From contig NZ_JBBOWV010000001.1 in NCBI RefSeq assembly GCF_038007305.1, positions 2,532,501-2,596,500 on the forward strand: a stretch of 64,000 bases of DNA. Direction: 5' to 3'. Source of the DNA: Solibacillus sp. FSL W7-1436. GTDB lineage: Bacteria > Bacillota > Bacilli > Bacillales_A > Planococcaceae. The translations under genes were made by a program, and so were the position numbers. This document shows positions 7,634 to 17,245 of this stretch, piece by piece. A model generated the notes under the pieces. It did no database searches. It saw nothing but the letters and a program-made list of their open reading frames with translations, and had not been told where the DNA came from. Every line of letters starts with the position of its first letter. Position 1 is the first letter of the stretch.

Positions 7634-9187
7634 ATGGAAATGATACTCCCTGCTTTGCTAGGATTCGCTGTCGGTGTCGCTGTTATCTATTTCTACATGA
7701 AAAACGTGAATGAATCAAAAGTGACTGGTGCAAAGCATGTTGCCGAGCAAATCGTGGAAGACGCGAAACGTGAAGCAGATGCGCTTAAAAAAGAAGCACT
7801 GCTTGAAGCAAAGGATGAAACTCACAAATTTCGAACTGAAGCGGAAAATGACATTCGTGACCGTCGTGGAGAGCTTCAGAAACAAGAGAACCGTTTATTG
7901 CAAAGAGAAGAAAACCTTGACCGCAAAGATGATACTCTGAACAAAAGAGAGATAAGCTTAGAGCGTAAGGAAGAAGCTCTAGCTAGCAGACAACAGCATA
8001 TTGAACAGATGGAAAGCAAAGTAGAACAACTTGTTGCAAGTCAAAAAACTGAGCTTGAGCGCATTGCAGCTCTGACGCGCGAAGAAGCGAAAGAGGTTAT
8101 CTTGAAGGAAGTTGAAAACGAACTTTCTACGGATATCGCTGTAATGACGAAAGAATCGGAATTGCGTGCAAAAGAAGAATCAGACAAAAAGGCTCGAGAA
8201 ATTTTATCACTTGCATTACAACGCTTTGCAGCTGACCATGTTGCAGAAACAACAGTGTCCGTTGTAAATCTGCCGAATGATGAGATGAAAGGCCGCATTA
8301 TTGGTCGTGAAGGCCGTAACATCCGTACATTAGAAACACTTACAGGTATCGATCTGATTATCGATGATACACCTGAAGCAGTTATTTTATCCGGCTTTGA
8401 CCCGATCCGCCGTGAAACAGCTCGTCTTGCATTGGAAAAACTAGTTCAAGATGGTCGTATTCACCCGGCACGTATCGAAGAAATGGTTGAAAAATCTCGC
8501 CGTGAAGTGGACGAGCAAATCCGCGAAACGGGTGAGCAAACAACATTTGAAGTAGGTATTCATAACCTGCATCCTGATTTAATGAAGATCCTTGGTCGTA
8601 TGAAATACCGTACAAGCTATGGTCAAAACGTATTGAAACACTCAATCGAAGTAGCTCACTTAGCAGGATTGCTTGCTGCTGAACTAGGCGAAGATGTAAC
8701 TTTAGCTCGTCGTGCAGGTTTACTGCATGATATCGGTAAAGCAATTGACCATGAAGTCGAAGGAAGCCATGTTGAAATCGGTGTGGAACTGGCAACGAAG
8801 TATAAAGAACACCCAGTTGTGATCAACTCGATCGCATCCCACCACGGTGACACGGAAGCAACTTCAGTCATTGCCGTACTTGTAGCAGCAGCCGATGCAT
8901 TATCAGCAGCCCGTCCAGGTGCCCGCAGTGAAACACTGGAAAACTATATTCGCCGCCTTGAAAAGCTGGAGGAAATCTCTGAAAGCTATGACGGCGTTGA
9001 AAAATCATTTGCGATCCAAGCTGGTCGTGAAGTACGTATCATCGTACAACCTGAAAAAATTGATGATCTGGCATCACATCGTTTAGCGCGAGATATCCGC
9101 AAACGTATTGAAGAAGAACTCGATTACCCGGGTCACATCAAAGTAACCGTTATTCGTGAAACACGTTCAGTGGAGTATGCGAAGTAA
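7634..9187 (+). CDS. rny: Ribonuclease Y
   Basis: 517-residue membrane-anchored endoribonuclease that initiates mRNA decay. It has an N-terminal transmembrane helix (about 3-22), a long charged coiled coil (about 30-200), a KH RNA-binding domain ([15 protein letters not shown], about 215-280) and an HD hydrolase domain with [11 protein letters not shown], whose His-Asp pair binds the catalytic metal. ATG 7634 follows GGAGGG. In Bacillus rny is followed by ymdB and spoVS; here 33.7 kb of surface-glycan genes separate it from ymdB. Confidence 0.97.
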   Translation: MEMILPALLGFAVGVAVIYFYMKNVNESKVTGAKHVAEQIVEDAKREADALKKEALLEAKDETHKFRTEAENDIRDRRGELQKQENRLLQREENLDRKDDTLNKREISLERKEEALASRQQHIEQMESKVEQLVASQKTELERIAALTREEAKEVILKEVENELSTDIAVMTKESELRAKEESDKKAREILSLALQRFAADHVAETTVSVVNLPNDEMKGRIIGREGRNIRTLETLTGIDLIIDDTPEAVILSGFDPIRRETARLALEKLVQDGRIHPARIEEMVEKSRREVDEQIRETGEQTTFEVGIHNLHPDLMKILGRMKYRTSYGQNVLKHSIEVAHLAGLLAAELGEDVTLARRAGLLHDIGKAIDHEVEGSHVEIGVELATKYKEHPVVINSIASHHGDTEATSVIAVLVAAADALSAARPGARSETLENYIRRLEKLEEISESYDGVEKSFAIQAGREVRIIVQPEKIDDLASHRLARDIRKRIEEELDYPGHIKVTVIRETRSVEYAK

Positions 9188-9222
9188 TCTTATTGAACAA
9201 TCCGAAAGCTTAGGATAGATTG

Positions 9223-9264
9223 AAAGACATCCATTTTGCTCTTAGAGGAATGGATGTCTTTTTA
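9223..9264 (+). terminator. rny terminator
   Basis: Perfect 13-bp stem AAAGACATCCATT / AATGGATGTCTTT, with further T residues after the right arm. Confidence 0.92.
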
Positions 9265-9454
9265 TTATGGGTTTCTATCTTCTGGCAACAGAAAACATCA
9301 TTTTTTTACGCTGTATTAAAAAAATGTTTATAAACTATGAAATATTGGTATAAATTACTATTACTTTTATCCGATATTATATTGGAATTTAAGTAAGTAG
9401 GAAGTATTATATATAGGATAATATTACTCATTAGATAGATAATTGCGAAATTAT

Positions 9455-9483
9455 TTCCACCTTTTACTACGGTGTGCTATAAT
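9455..9483 (+). promoter_or_regulatory. Candidate extended -10 promoter of the SLH gene
   Basis: TGC-TATAAT (extended -10; TATAAT at 9478-9483) with a weak TTCCAC 17 bp upstream. About 33 bases separate it from the ATG at 9517. The rest of the 9265-9454 spacer is AT-rich without other visible elements. Confidence 0.5.
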
Positions 9484-9516
9484 CAGCGTATCTTGATAAA
9501 AAATGGAGGTTTTTAC

Positions 9517-10743
9517 ATGAAAAAACAAACGTACAAGAAAATGTTCAATGTAGCCTTAACGACAACTCTTGCAGCTGGTGCAGTTGTAGCGGTTGCTCCA
9601 CAAGCAGAGGCAGCAGTTAGCTTCTCTGATGTTAAATCAACTAACACGCATTATGAAAACATTATGAATCTAGCTGACCGCGGAATTGTTGGTGGCTATG
9701 AAGATGGAACTTTCCGCCCGGGAGCTTCTATCAAACGCGGTAACGCAGCATCAATCATCGCTAAAATCCTTGGTTTGGACACAACAAATGTTACAAATCC
9801 ATTCTTCACAGACGTTTCTACTAAAAACTCAAACTACGGGGCAATCGCAGCATTAGCAAATGCCGGCATTATCAATGGTTTTGAAGACGGTACATACCGT
9901 GCAAACGATATGCTTACTCGTGGTCAAATGTCTAAAATTATTGCAAAGGCATTCAATTTAAAGGCAACTACTGACACTGTTCCATTTACAGATGTAGACA
10001 ACTCTCAGTATAAAGAACATATTATTGCATTATACGAGAACAGTATCACTATTGGTGTGAGACCGACATTCTTCGACACTAAGTCGTTTGTAACACGTGG
10101 TCAATTAGCATCATTCGTTGTGCGTGCTGAAAATGCGGTAGACGTGGAACCGACACCAGAACCAACACCGGAACCGGAACCAACGCCAGAACCAACACCA
10201 AATCCGCCAATTATTACACCACCACCAGGTAGTGGTCCGGTTACACCACCACCAACACCAGAACCAACACCAGAAGACTTCGTCGAAGAAGTTGAAAACA
10301 TCTTAGACGAATTAGCTGGCGATGTTACAAACGATACAATTCAAGAAGTGGCAGTTGTAACAAGTGGTGATGAAGTGCAAGTAACATTAACTACTTCACC
10401 GGCTGTAACGGTTGATGATTTAATTGCAACAGCACTTGACTTCATTGATAATTTAGGGAATTCAAGTACTACTGCAGCAGTTGAATCTGTAACAATCGGT
10501 GGTGCTACTTATACATTCAGCGAAACTACTTTAGCTGATAATCACAAAGAAGTAGCGAAAAGTGTCCTTGTTGCAATGGGTCTAAATAATAATCAAATCC
10601 GTACTATTGCGGCATTAGATTATTCAACAGATAATATCTGGGACGCCCTGCAAGGCATCGATTTGGATCCAGGTTTAATTACGTTGAACTTCAGCAACGG
10701 TTCACCAAAAGAACTTTACTTAAATCTAAAAAAACAACAATAG
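9517..10743 (+). CDS. SLH-domain surface protein
   Basis: 408 residues, exported. A signal peptide ends near AEA at 30-32. Three S-layer homology domains follow (about 33-90, 95-150, 155-205), recognisable by FSDV…GIVGGYEDGTFRPG and ITRGQ-type motifs; such domains bind pyruvylated secondary cell-wall polymer. Next come a Pro-Glu-Thr repeat linker (about 208-255) and a C-terminal domain of about 150 residues that I do not recognise. ATG 9517 follows GGAGG; an upstream in-frame start at 9472 lacks a ribosome site. It is a wall-anchored accessory protein rather than a main S-layer protein, judging by size. Confidence 0.88.
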   Translation: MKKQTYKKMFNVALTTTLAAGAVVAVAPQAEAAVSFSDVKSTNTHYENIMNLADRGIVGGYEDGTFRPGASIKRGNAASIIAKILGLDTTNVTNPFFTDVSTKNSNYGAIAALANAGIINGFEDGTYRANDMLTRGQMSKIIAKAFNLKATTDTVPFTDVDNSQYKEHIIALYENSITIGVRPTFFDTKSFVTRGQLASFVVRAENAVDVEPTPEPTPEPEPTPEPTPNPPIITPPPGSGPVTPPPTPEPTPEDFVEEVENILDELAGDVTNDTIQEVAVVTSGDEVQVTLTTSPAVTVDDLIATALDFIDNLGNSSTTAAVESVTIGGATYTFSETTLADNHKEVAKSVLVAMGLNNNQIRTIAALDYSTDNIWDALQGIDLDPGLITLNFSNGSPKELYLNLKKQQ

Positions 10744-10852
10744 TCACCAAAAGATTCCCTAGGGCGAATAGCTCTGGGGAATTTAACTGATAACGAGATT
10801 ATGTAAAAAAATTCAAACCTTAGATATAAAAACTGTGGAGGGGCTATCGCAG

Positions 10853-11686
10853 ATGAAAAAACTTAAATATGTTTTAATTGCTCTGTTAGTGATTGTGTTG
10901 GGCGTTGCAGGCTACCTTGTATATGAATTGAAATTTAAATCCTACGACACAGCAGATACTGAGGTAGATGCTTTATTAGAAGAAACATTTGAGATAACTC
11001 TTCCAGATGGCAGTGTCATACTTGTCGACAAAGAGGGTAATATTGTCGATGATAAAGCAGATAATTCAGCAGAAAGCGACACGAATGGGGTAAAGCCGAC
11101 AGATTCCTCAAGCACAACTACCGATAATGATTCAGAAGAGGGAACACCGGCAGATTCTACAAGCGCCAATGCAGACGGGAAATCGGATGATGAAACCGTA
11201 GCAGAGAATGGAAGTACAGGTACAAATACAAACGCAAATAAGAGCACTAATACGAATAATAGTACTGACTCAAACAACAGTAATCCCGCTTCATCTACGA
11301 AACCGAACGGCGGCACTAAGCCACAAGAAAAAGTGACGGTATCATCGATTAAAGCGCAGTACACACCGACATTTGCAAGTATTGAAAACCAGGCCCGTGC
11401 CCGGATTAACGGATTGGTCAGCCAGGCTTACGATGAATACAAGACGAAAAAGAAGAATGGCGAATCAATTCAATACGGTTATTTCTACAGAAAATATATG
11501 GGTGCTGCAACAGCAATGGAGAAGTCTACAGATGCGACAGTAAAAACGGTAGTCGGTCTTGTGGAAAAGGATCTTCAGGCGAACGGCTTTGATAAATCAT
11601 ATGCACAGACGTTTATGGAAGACTATAAAGCTACGAAAAAAGCGCTGCGTGATGACATGATGGACAAAGCACTGAATTTCAGGTAA
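10853..11686 (+). CDS. Membrane-anchored protein with Ser/Thr/Asn-rich stalk, function unknown
   Basis: 277 residues starting at ATG 10853, 9 bases after GGAGGGG. One N-terminal transmembrane helix (about 5-26) without a cleavage motif, a short conserved-looking segment (LPDGSVILVDKEGNIVDD, about 50-68), a low-complexity Ser/Thr/Asn/Asp stalk (about 72-160) and a charged helical C-terminal domain (about 165-277). The layout suggests a type II membrane protein presenting a helical domain in the wall. I cannot name a family. It has its own strong terminator and separates the SLH gene from the glycan locus. Confidence 0.8.
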   Translation: MKKLKYVLIALLVIVLGVAGYLVYELKFKSYDTADTEVDALLEETFEITLPDGSVILVDKEGNIVDDKADNSAESDTNGVKPTDSSSTTTDNDSEEGTPADSTSANADGKSDDETVAENGSTGTNTNANKSTNTNNSTDSNNSNPASSTKPNGGTKPQEKVTVSSIKAQYTPTFASIENQARARINGLVSQAYDEYKTKKKNGESIQYGYFYRKYMGAATAMEKSTDATVKTVVGLVEKDLQANGFDKSYAQTFMEDYKATKKALRDDMMDKALNFR

Positions 11687-11691
11687 AAAAC

Positions 11692-11728
11692 AAGTTTGTA
11701 ATACGATAACAGTATTGCAAACTTTTTT
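11692..11728 (+). terminator. Terminator after the stalk protein gene
   Basis: 13-bp stem AAGTTTGTAATAC / GTATTGCAAACTT (one wobble) followed by TTTTT. Confidence 0.92.
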
Positions 11729-11868
11729 GCAAAATAGAGGGGATTTCAACCTTAGGAAAGAGAAAGCGGGAAATCTACTATTCTTCATTACATCACTTGT
11801 TAAAATTGTATAATTAAAGCGTATTTTGTTGTATAATGGGACTATTAAAATCAAAGGAGCGGACACTT

Positions 11869-12633
11869 TTGGAAGAAACGATTAGCTTACAAGATATATT
11901 TAAAACATTAAAAAAGCGGGCTGCTCTTATTATTTCGCTTACTGTTTTTGCAGGAATCGTAGCAGCGATTGTCAGCTACTTTTTACTGACACCGATATAT
12001 CAGGCGAACACACAAGTACTGGTCAACCAAAAACACGAAGATAAAACACAGCAAATGACATCACAAGATATTCAGTCCAACCTGCAATTAATCAATACAT
12101 ACAATGAAATCATTAAAAGTCCGGCGATTTTATCCATTGTAGTAGAAAACTTGGACTTGCCGTTAACTCCCGGACAACTGGCATCAAAAATATCCGTAAC
12201 AAATGCGAATAACTCGCAAGTATTGAATGTAAGTGTGCAGGATGAGAACTATAATGTGGCTGCCGACATGGCCAACCAGGTTGTTGAAGTATTTAAAGAA
12301 GAAGTTCCGAAGCTGATGAATATCGATAATGTGAATATTTTGGCTCCGGCACAGTATTCGGACAACCCGTCACCGATCAAGCCAAACAAAATGCTGAACG
12401 TTGCGATTGCACTAGTGATTGGCTTAATGATTGGGGTAGGTTTAGCCTTTTTACTGGAATACCTTGATACGACAGTGAAAACGGAGCAGGATGTGGAAGA
12501 AATAATAGGATTGCCAATTATTGGGGTTATAAGTATAATAAACCTAGAAGAAATGCATAAAGCGGATGTCAGAAATGCTTCAAAAGCACGAAAGCAAAAA
12601 AAAACGATAATTGACCGAAAAGTGAGGGTGTGA
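11869..12633 (+). CDS. Wzz-like polysaccharide co-polymerase / BY-kinase adaptor (CapA/YwqC-like), copy 1
   Basis: 254 residues with two transmembrane helices (about 18-38 and 180-200) flanking an extracytoplasmic domain, and the Wzz signature NPSPIKPNKMLN before the second helix. Such proteins set chain length and activate the partner tyrosine kinase through their cytosolic C-terminus. Start TTG 11869 follows AAAGGAG and gives MEETISLQDIFKTLKKR, matching the paralogue at 47223; ORF extension to 11836 runs into a likely -10 (TATAAT 11832-11837). The kinase gene follows 4 bp later. First gene of the main glycan locus. Confidence 0.9.
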   Translation: MEETISLQDIFKTLKKRAALIISLTVFAGIVAAIVSYFLLTPIYQANTQVLVNQKHEDKTQQMTSQDIQSNLQLINTYNEIIKSPAILSIVVENLDLPLTPGQLASKISVTNANNSQVLNVSVQDENYNVAADMANQVVEVFKEEVPKLMNIDNVNILAPAQYSDNPSPIKPNKMLNVAIALVIGLMIGVGLAFLLEYLDTTVKTEQDVEEIIGLPIIGVISIINLEEMHKADVRNASKARKQKKTIIDRKVRV

Positions 12634-12637
12634 AGTA

Positions 12638-13351
12638 ATGTTCAACAAGTTTAAACGCAAAAAATCACAGCCAACTACATTAGCGAGAAAACTCATTACC
12701 GATTCGAATCCGAAATCAATTGTATCTGAACAATTTAAAACCGTACGTACGAATATTAACTTTTCGATGCCGGATAAAGATATAAAAACGCTTGTCCTTA
12801 CTTCATCGACACCGGGTGAAGGTAAATCGACAAATGCATCGAACATCGCTGTTGTGTATGCACAAGCTGGGAAAAAAGTATTGCTGGTAGACGGGGATAT
12901 GCGAAAACCGACAACTCACCATACATTTGGCGTTAGAAATATCGGCGGGTTATCCACAGTTCTTATACGCCAGCATACAATTGAAGAAGTTATAAATGAA
13001 ACGCAAATTGAAGGACTTTCGGTTATAACAAGTGGTCCGATTCCACCAAACCCTGCGGAACTGGTCGCATCGAAAACGATGGATCAGTTTATAGAAGCAG
13101 TAAAAGAGAAATTTGATATGGTTATTTTCGATGCACCGCCTGTATTATCAGTAACAGATGCACAAATTCTATCGAATAAATGCGAAGGTACGATATTAGT
13201 AATCAATTCAGGAAAAGCAGAGAAGGAAAATGTGATTAAAGCGAAAGAGATGCTGCTCGCTTCCAAGGCAAATATTATCGGAGCAGTATTGAATAATTAT
13301 GAAATTGATAAAAATCATTATTATTATCAATATTACGGGGCAGTAGAGTAA
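12638..13351 (+). CDS. Bacterial tyrosine kinase (CapB/YwqD-like), copy 1
   Basis: 237 residues. Walker A TPGEGKST (58-65), Walker A' VDGDMRKP (84-91), a Walker B-like VIFDAPP (about 165) and a C-terminal tyrosine cluster with five Tyr among residues 228-233, the autophosphorylation site of BY-kinases. In Firmicutes the kinase needs a separate membrane adaptor, here the preceding gene. Together with the PHP phosphatase downstream it forms the standard phosphorylation cycle that controls polymer length and export. Confidence 0.94.
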   Translation: MFNKFKRKKSQPTTLARKLITDSNPKSIVSEQFKTVRTNINFSMPDKDIKTLVLTSSTPGEGKSTNASNIAVVYAQAGKKVLLVDGDMRKPTTHHTFGVRNIGGLSTVLIRQHTIEEVINETQIEGLSVITSGPIPPNPAELVASKTMDQFIEAVKEKFDMVIFDAPPVLSVTDAQILSNKCEGTILVINSGKAEKENVIKAKEMLLASKANIIGAVLNNYEIDKNHYYYQYYGAVE

Positions 13352-13358
13352 AACATAC

Positions 13359-13389
13359 GCCCCTCGAAACTAATATCTAGAAGAGGGGC
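13359..13389 (+). promoter_or_regulatory. Hairpin covering the ribosome binding site of the PHP phosphatase gene
   Basis: GCCCCTC (13359-13365) and GAGGGGC (13383-13389) form a perfect 7-bp GC-rich stem over a 17-base AT-rich loop. The right arm is the only Shine-Dalgarno sequence of the downstream TTG start (13396). It could reduce phosphatase translation relative to the kinase; this is inference. It lacks a T-tract, so it is not a terminator. Confidence 0.6.
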
Positions 13390-13395
13390 ATTACA

Positions 13396-14160
13396 TTGAT
13401 AGATATACATAGCCATATATTGTTTGGTGTCGATGACGGACCCGGAGATTTACATGAAACAGTAAGCATGCTTCAAAAAGCGGTAGAAGAAGGCATTACA
13501 GAAATCATTACAACTTCACATAGTTACCATCCACAATACAATGTTACAGCTAAACAAGTAACCGAACAGCTGTCTATTTTACAGGAACAGCTGCATCACC
13601 ATGAGATTCCATTGAAGATTCATTCGGGTCAGGAAGTCCGTTTAGTCGAAAACATTGTCTCTTTAGTAGAAGCAAAGGAAGCTTTGACTCTAGCAAACTC
13701 CAACTATTTGCTGCTTGAATTACCATCCAGCACAATACCGAAATATACAAAAGAAATGATTATTGCCCTTCAAGCGAAGGGGATTATACCGATCATTGCC
13801 CATCCCGAACGAAATAAAACAATTGCCGAACGGCCATATAAGCTGGAAGAGCTCGTAAGGGAAGGCGCAATGGCGCAAATTACTGCCGGAAGTCTTACAG
13901 GGCATTTCGGAAAAAACATTCAGAAGCTGTCGCTAGATTTAGTGAAAGCGAATTTGGTCCATACATATGGTTCAGATGTTCATAACTTGACAACTCGCCC
14001 ATTTCTATTTGAAGAGGGGCTTATATATTTAGAGAAAAAGAAACAGTTAGATGCAGTGGATATGCTTTTAGAAAATAATGCAAGGATCATTAAAAATAAG
14101 AATTTTATCTTATATGAACCACAGGAAATAAGTTCTAAAAAATGGTGGTCTATTTTCTGA
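13396..14160 (+). CDS. PHP-family protein-tyrosine phosphatase (CapC/YwqE-like)
   Basis: 254 residues. The PHP metal-site motifs are in place: DIHSHI with H5 and H7, a DDGP turn at 13-16, TTSHSYHP, IIAHPERN and a late SDVHN. Family members dephosphorylate the C-terminal tyrosine cluster of the cognate BY-kinase using a trinuclear metal centre. Start TTG 13396 follows AGAGGGGC. It is the third gene of the Wzz-kinase-phosphatase module; the second kinase set at 47-48.7 kb has no phosphatase, so this protein may serve both. Confidence 0.93.
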   Translation: MIDIHSHILFGVDDGPGDLHETVSMLQKAVEEGITEIITTSHSYHPQYNVTAKQVTEQLSILQEQLHHHEIPLKIHSGQEVRLVENIVSLVEAKEALTLANSNYLLLELPSSTIPKYTKEMIIALQAKGIIPIIAHPERNKTIAERPYKLEELVREGAMAQITAGSLTGHFGKNIQKLSLDLVKANLVHTYGSDVHNLTTRPFLFEEGLIYLEKKKQLDAVDMLLENNARIIKNKNFILYEPQEISSKKWWSIF

Positions 14161-14191
14161 AGAAATAGCATATAGAAAGGTTATGGGAAAA

Positions 14192-16036
14192 ATGAACTAT
14201 CGAAGACGATATGCAGTATTCTTTGTACTTGACTCGATCATCGTATTGACTGCGATATATATCAGTTATTGGCTGCTGCACCCGACAATTAGTGTATATG
14301 AGAACAAAACGTTATTCATCAGTGCGATTACGCTACTAATCGCACATCATATTGTCGCAAACATTTACAAACTGTACAGCCGCATATGGGCTGTGGCATC
14401 GATTAAAGAACTGATCATTATCGGTGGTGCAGTAACCATCTCTGTTGTAATGGCGATGATTATGCAGCAAGTCATTAACGGTGACATTTATGTACGCGTT
14501 CTCGCAATTACGTGGCTGCTCCATATTATTATGATCGGCGGTTCTCGCTTTTTGTTAAGGCTTTTACATGAAAAAAGAAAAATAAAATTTAATGGTGAAA
14601 CAATCCGTGTATTAATCGTAGGTGCCGGACAGGCTGGCACCATTCTCGCACGCAATATTAGCCGCAATGAGTATTCCGAATATCAGATTGTCGGTTATGT
14701 AGATGATGATCCGAATAAAAAATATTTAACACTGGTCGATTTCCGTGTCCTCGGTACAACTAGTGAAATTGAAGAAATCGTTAAAAACAAAGGTGTCCAG
14801 GAAATTATTTTAGCTGTTCCATCGCTTCCTAAAAGTGAAATGAAAGCATTATTCGAGCGCTGTTCAACAACGAGTGCAAGCGTGAAAATTATGCCGAAAA
14901 TTGAAGATGTTCTGACAGGAAAAGTGACAGTAAATGATATGCAGGAAGTAAATATCGAAGACTTACTCGGACGTGATGAAGTTAAGCTTGATATGCTTGC
15001 AATTTCTGAAGGCATTACCGATAAAGTCATATTAGTAACCGGTGCTGGTGGTTCGATTGGCTCGGAAATTTGCCGGCAGGTTATGAAATTTCAACCTAAA
15101 AAATTGTTATTGCTCGGACACGGTGAGAATTCGATTTATTTAATTCATATGGAGCTTACGGAACAATATAAAGATTTGGATATTGAAATTATTCCGGTTA
15201 TCGCAGATGTACAAGACCGAGAACGGATTTTTGAAGTAATTCAAACGTACAAACCGAATGCCATTTATCATGCTGCAGCACATAAGCATGTTCCGCTCAT
15301 GGAGGCTAACCCATTAGAAGCAATAAAAAATAATGTGTTCGGTACTAAAAATGTTGCAGATGCAGCAGATGCTGCCAATGTCGACCGCTTTGTACTTGTG
15401 TCAACAGATAAAGCCGTTAATCCACCGAATGTGATGGGTTCAACAAAACGCATCGCAGAAATGGTTGTCCAAAACTTGGCTACACAAAGTAAGACGACAT
15501 TCGCTGCAGTAAGGTTCGGAAATGTATTAGGATCTCGTGGGTCAGTAGTGCCTCGTTTTAAGTCACAAATTGCTGCAGGTGGACCGGTTACTGTAACTCA
15601 TCCGGAAATGACACGCTATTTCATGACAATCCCAGAAGCGAGCCGTCTTGTTCTACAGGCTGGTGCACTTGCACGTGGTGGAGAAGTATTTGTACTTGAT
15701 ATGGGTGAACCGGTATACATTACAGATTTGGCAAAAAATCTAATTCGATTATCAGGCTTTAAAGAAGAAGAAATTGGAATTGAATATTCAGGTATACGGC
15801 CAGGTGAGAAAATGTATGAAGAACTGCTTAGTCCGGATGAAATACAAGAAGAGCATGTGTATCCAAAAATTCATGTTGGGAAAGCGAACTGTATGACTGC
15901 AACACAGCTGGAAATGTTTTTAGAAGAGCTTGAACACCACGAAAATCCAAGGTTAAAAGAAAATGTTATTGCTGTAGCAAATGGTCGATGGGATGTTATT
16001 GTTAGTTTACACGCAGATGTTGCAGCAACAGAATAA
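14192..16036 (+). CDS. Membrane UDP-GlcNAc C6 dehydratase (PglF/EpsC/CapD-like), copy 1
   Basis: 614 residues: four transmembrane helices (first ~115 residues), a CoA-binding-like Rossmann domain (VLIVGAGQAGT, about 140) and a catalytic extended SDR domain (VTGAGGSIGSE, about 283). The SDR domain carries STDKAVNPP and an M-x3-K pair (MGSTK) replacing the usual Tyr-x3-Lys. These are marks of retaining dehydratases that make UDP-4-keto-6-deoxy-GlcNAc. Next to PglE-, PglC- and PglD-like genes it starts a di-N-acetylbacillosamine pathway. I prefer ATG 14192 over 14183 because AAAGG ends only 2 bases before 14183, and the paralogue at 45252 begins at the equivalent residue. Confidence 0.9.
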   Translation: MNYRRRYAVFFVLDSIIVLTAIYISYWLLHPTISVYENKTLFISAITLLIAHHIVANIYKLYSRIWAVASIKELIIIGGAVTISVVMAMIMQQVINGDIYVRVLAITWLLHIIMIGGSRFLLRLLHEKRKIKFNGETIRVLIVGAGQAGTILARNISRNEYSEYQIVGYVDDDPNKKYLTLVDFRVLGTTSEIEEIVKNKGVQEIILAVPSLPKSEMKALFERCSTTSASVKIMPKIEDVLTGKVTVNDMQEVNIEDLLGRDEVKLDMLAISEGITDKVILVTGAGGSIGSEICRQVMKFQPKKLLLLGHGENSIYLIHMELTEQYKDLDIEIIPVIADVQDRERIFEVIQTYKPNAIYHAAAHKHVPLMEANPLEAIKNNVFGTKNVADAADAANVDRFVLVSTDKAVNPPNVMGSTKRIAEMVVQNLATQSKTTFAAVRFGNVLGSRGSVVPRFKSQIAAGGPVTVTHPEMTRYFMTIPEASRLVLQAGALARGGEVFVLDMGEPVYITDLAKNLIRLSGFKEEEIGIEYSGIRPGEKMYEELLSPDEIQEEHVYPKIHVGKANCMTATQLEMFLEELEHHENPRLKENVIAVANGRWDVIVSLHADVAATE

Positions 16037-16129
16037 ATTATATCCTAGTAAGAAGATTGTTTTTTAAAAATTATAATTAAAACAAAATTATAAATTAAAT
16101 GAGTTTTATTGGAAGGAAGTTGTTAGACA

Positions 16130-17245
16130 ATGTCTGGTAGAATATTTCTATCATCGCCACATATGAGTGATGAGGGCTATGAACAACAATATGTAAAAGA
16201 AGCATTTGATACGAACTGGATTGCACCATTAGGAACAAATGTCAATGAATTTGAAAAGGAGCTTGCAGCAAAAGTGGGTTCTAAGGCCGCAGCAGCTCTT
16301 ACTTCAGGAACTGCAGCCATTCATTTAGCATTAAAAGCGGCAGGTGTTGGAGAAGGAGATATTGTATTCTGTCAGTCTTTAACATTTTCAGCGACAGCAA
16401 ATCCAATTATGTATGAAAAAGCGAAACCTGTGTTTATTGATAGTGATTATCAAACTTGGAATATGTGTCCTGAAGCATTAGAAGTTGCTTTTAAAAAATA
16501 TCCAAAAGTAAAAGCAGTTATAGTTGTACATTTATACGGTTTATCAGCAGACATGGATCGTATTATGGAAATTTGCAGTAAGCATAATGTAATTGTTATT
16601 GAAGATGCTGCGGAATCGTTAGGTACTCATTATAAAGGGCAGCAAACAGGTACTTTTGGACACTATGGCATATATTCATTTAACGGTAACAAAATTATCA
16701 CAACTTCGGGTGGCGGTATGCTCGTTTCAAATGATGAAGAAAAGGTTGCTAAAGCACGTTTCTGGGCAACGCAATCACGTGATAATGCAAAACATTATCA
16801 ACATAGCGAAGTGGGATATAACTATCGTATGAGTAATGTCGTAGCAGGTATCGGTCGTGGGCAGTTAAAAATCTTAGATGATCGAGTAGCAAAGAAAAAT
16901 TATATTTATGAATATTACAAACGTGAATTGAGTGGTCTTGAAGGTATAGAGTTTATGCCGAATAACGAATGGGATGCACCTAATTATTGGTTAAGTGCGT
17001 TGACAGTAAAAGGTAAAGTGAAGCCGCTAGATATTATGCTAGCTTTAGAAGCGGGAAATATTGAATCACGTCCAGTTTGGAAACCAATGCATATGCAACC
17101 TGTATTTGAATGTTATGATTTTGTTGGTGATGGTGTTTGTGAAGAGCTTTTTAATACTGGTATTTGTTTGCCCTCAGATTCAAAAATGACTAATTATGAT
17201 TTAACTCGAGTTATAGAAATTATAAAAGGGGTTTGGGAGAAATAA
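16130..17245 (+). CDS. PLP-dependent UDP-sugar 4-aminotransferase (PglE/EpsN-like, DegT family)
   Basis: 371 residues of the DegT/DnrJ/EryC1 family. PLP-binding Asp is in VIEDAAES (D159) and the Schiff-base lysine in SFNGNKI (K188). Expected role: transamination of UDP-4-keto-6-deoxy-GlcNAc to the 4-amino sugar, the second step toward di-N-acetylbacillosamine. ATG 16130 follows GGAAGGA. A 93-bp AT-rich gap separates it from the dehydratase; the transferase gene overlaps its stop by one base. Confidence 0.9.
   Translation: MSGRIFLSSPHMSDEGYEQQYVKEAFDTNWIAPLGTNVNEFEKELAAKVGSKAAAALTSGTAAIHLALKAAGVGEGDIVFCQSLTFSATANPIMYEKAKPVFIDSDYQTWNMCPEALEVAFKKYPKVKAVIVVHLYGLSADMDRIMEICSKHNVIVIEDAAESLGTHYKGQQTGTFGHYGIYSFNGNKIITTSGGGMLVSNDEEKVAKARFWATQSRDNAKHYQHSEVGYNYRMSNVVAGIGRGQLKILDDRVAKKNYIYEYYKRELSGLEGIEFMPNNEWDAPNYWLSALTVKGKVKPLDIMLALEAGNIESRPVWKPMHMQPVFECYDFVGDGVCEELFNTGICLPSDSKMTNYDLTRVIEIIKGVWEK

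Noticed and set aside
10744-10800. Terminator after the SLH gene
   Set aside because: ATTCCCTAGGGC pairs with GCTCTGGGGAAT, but no T-tract follows; too weak to list.
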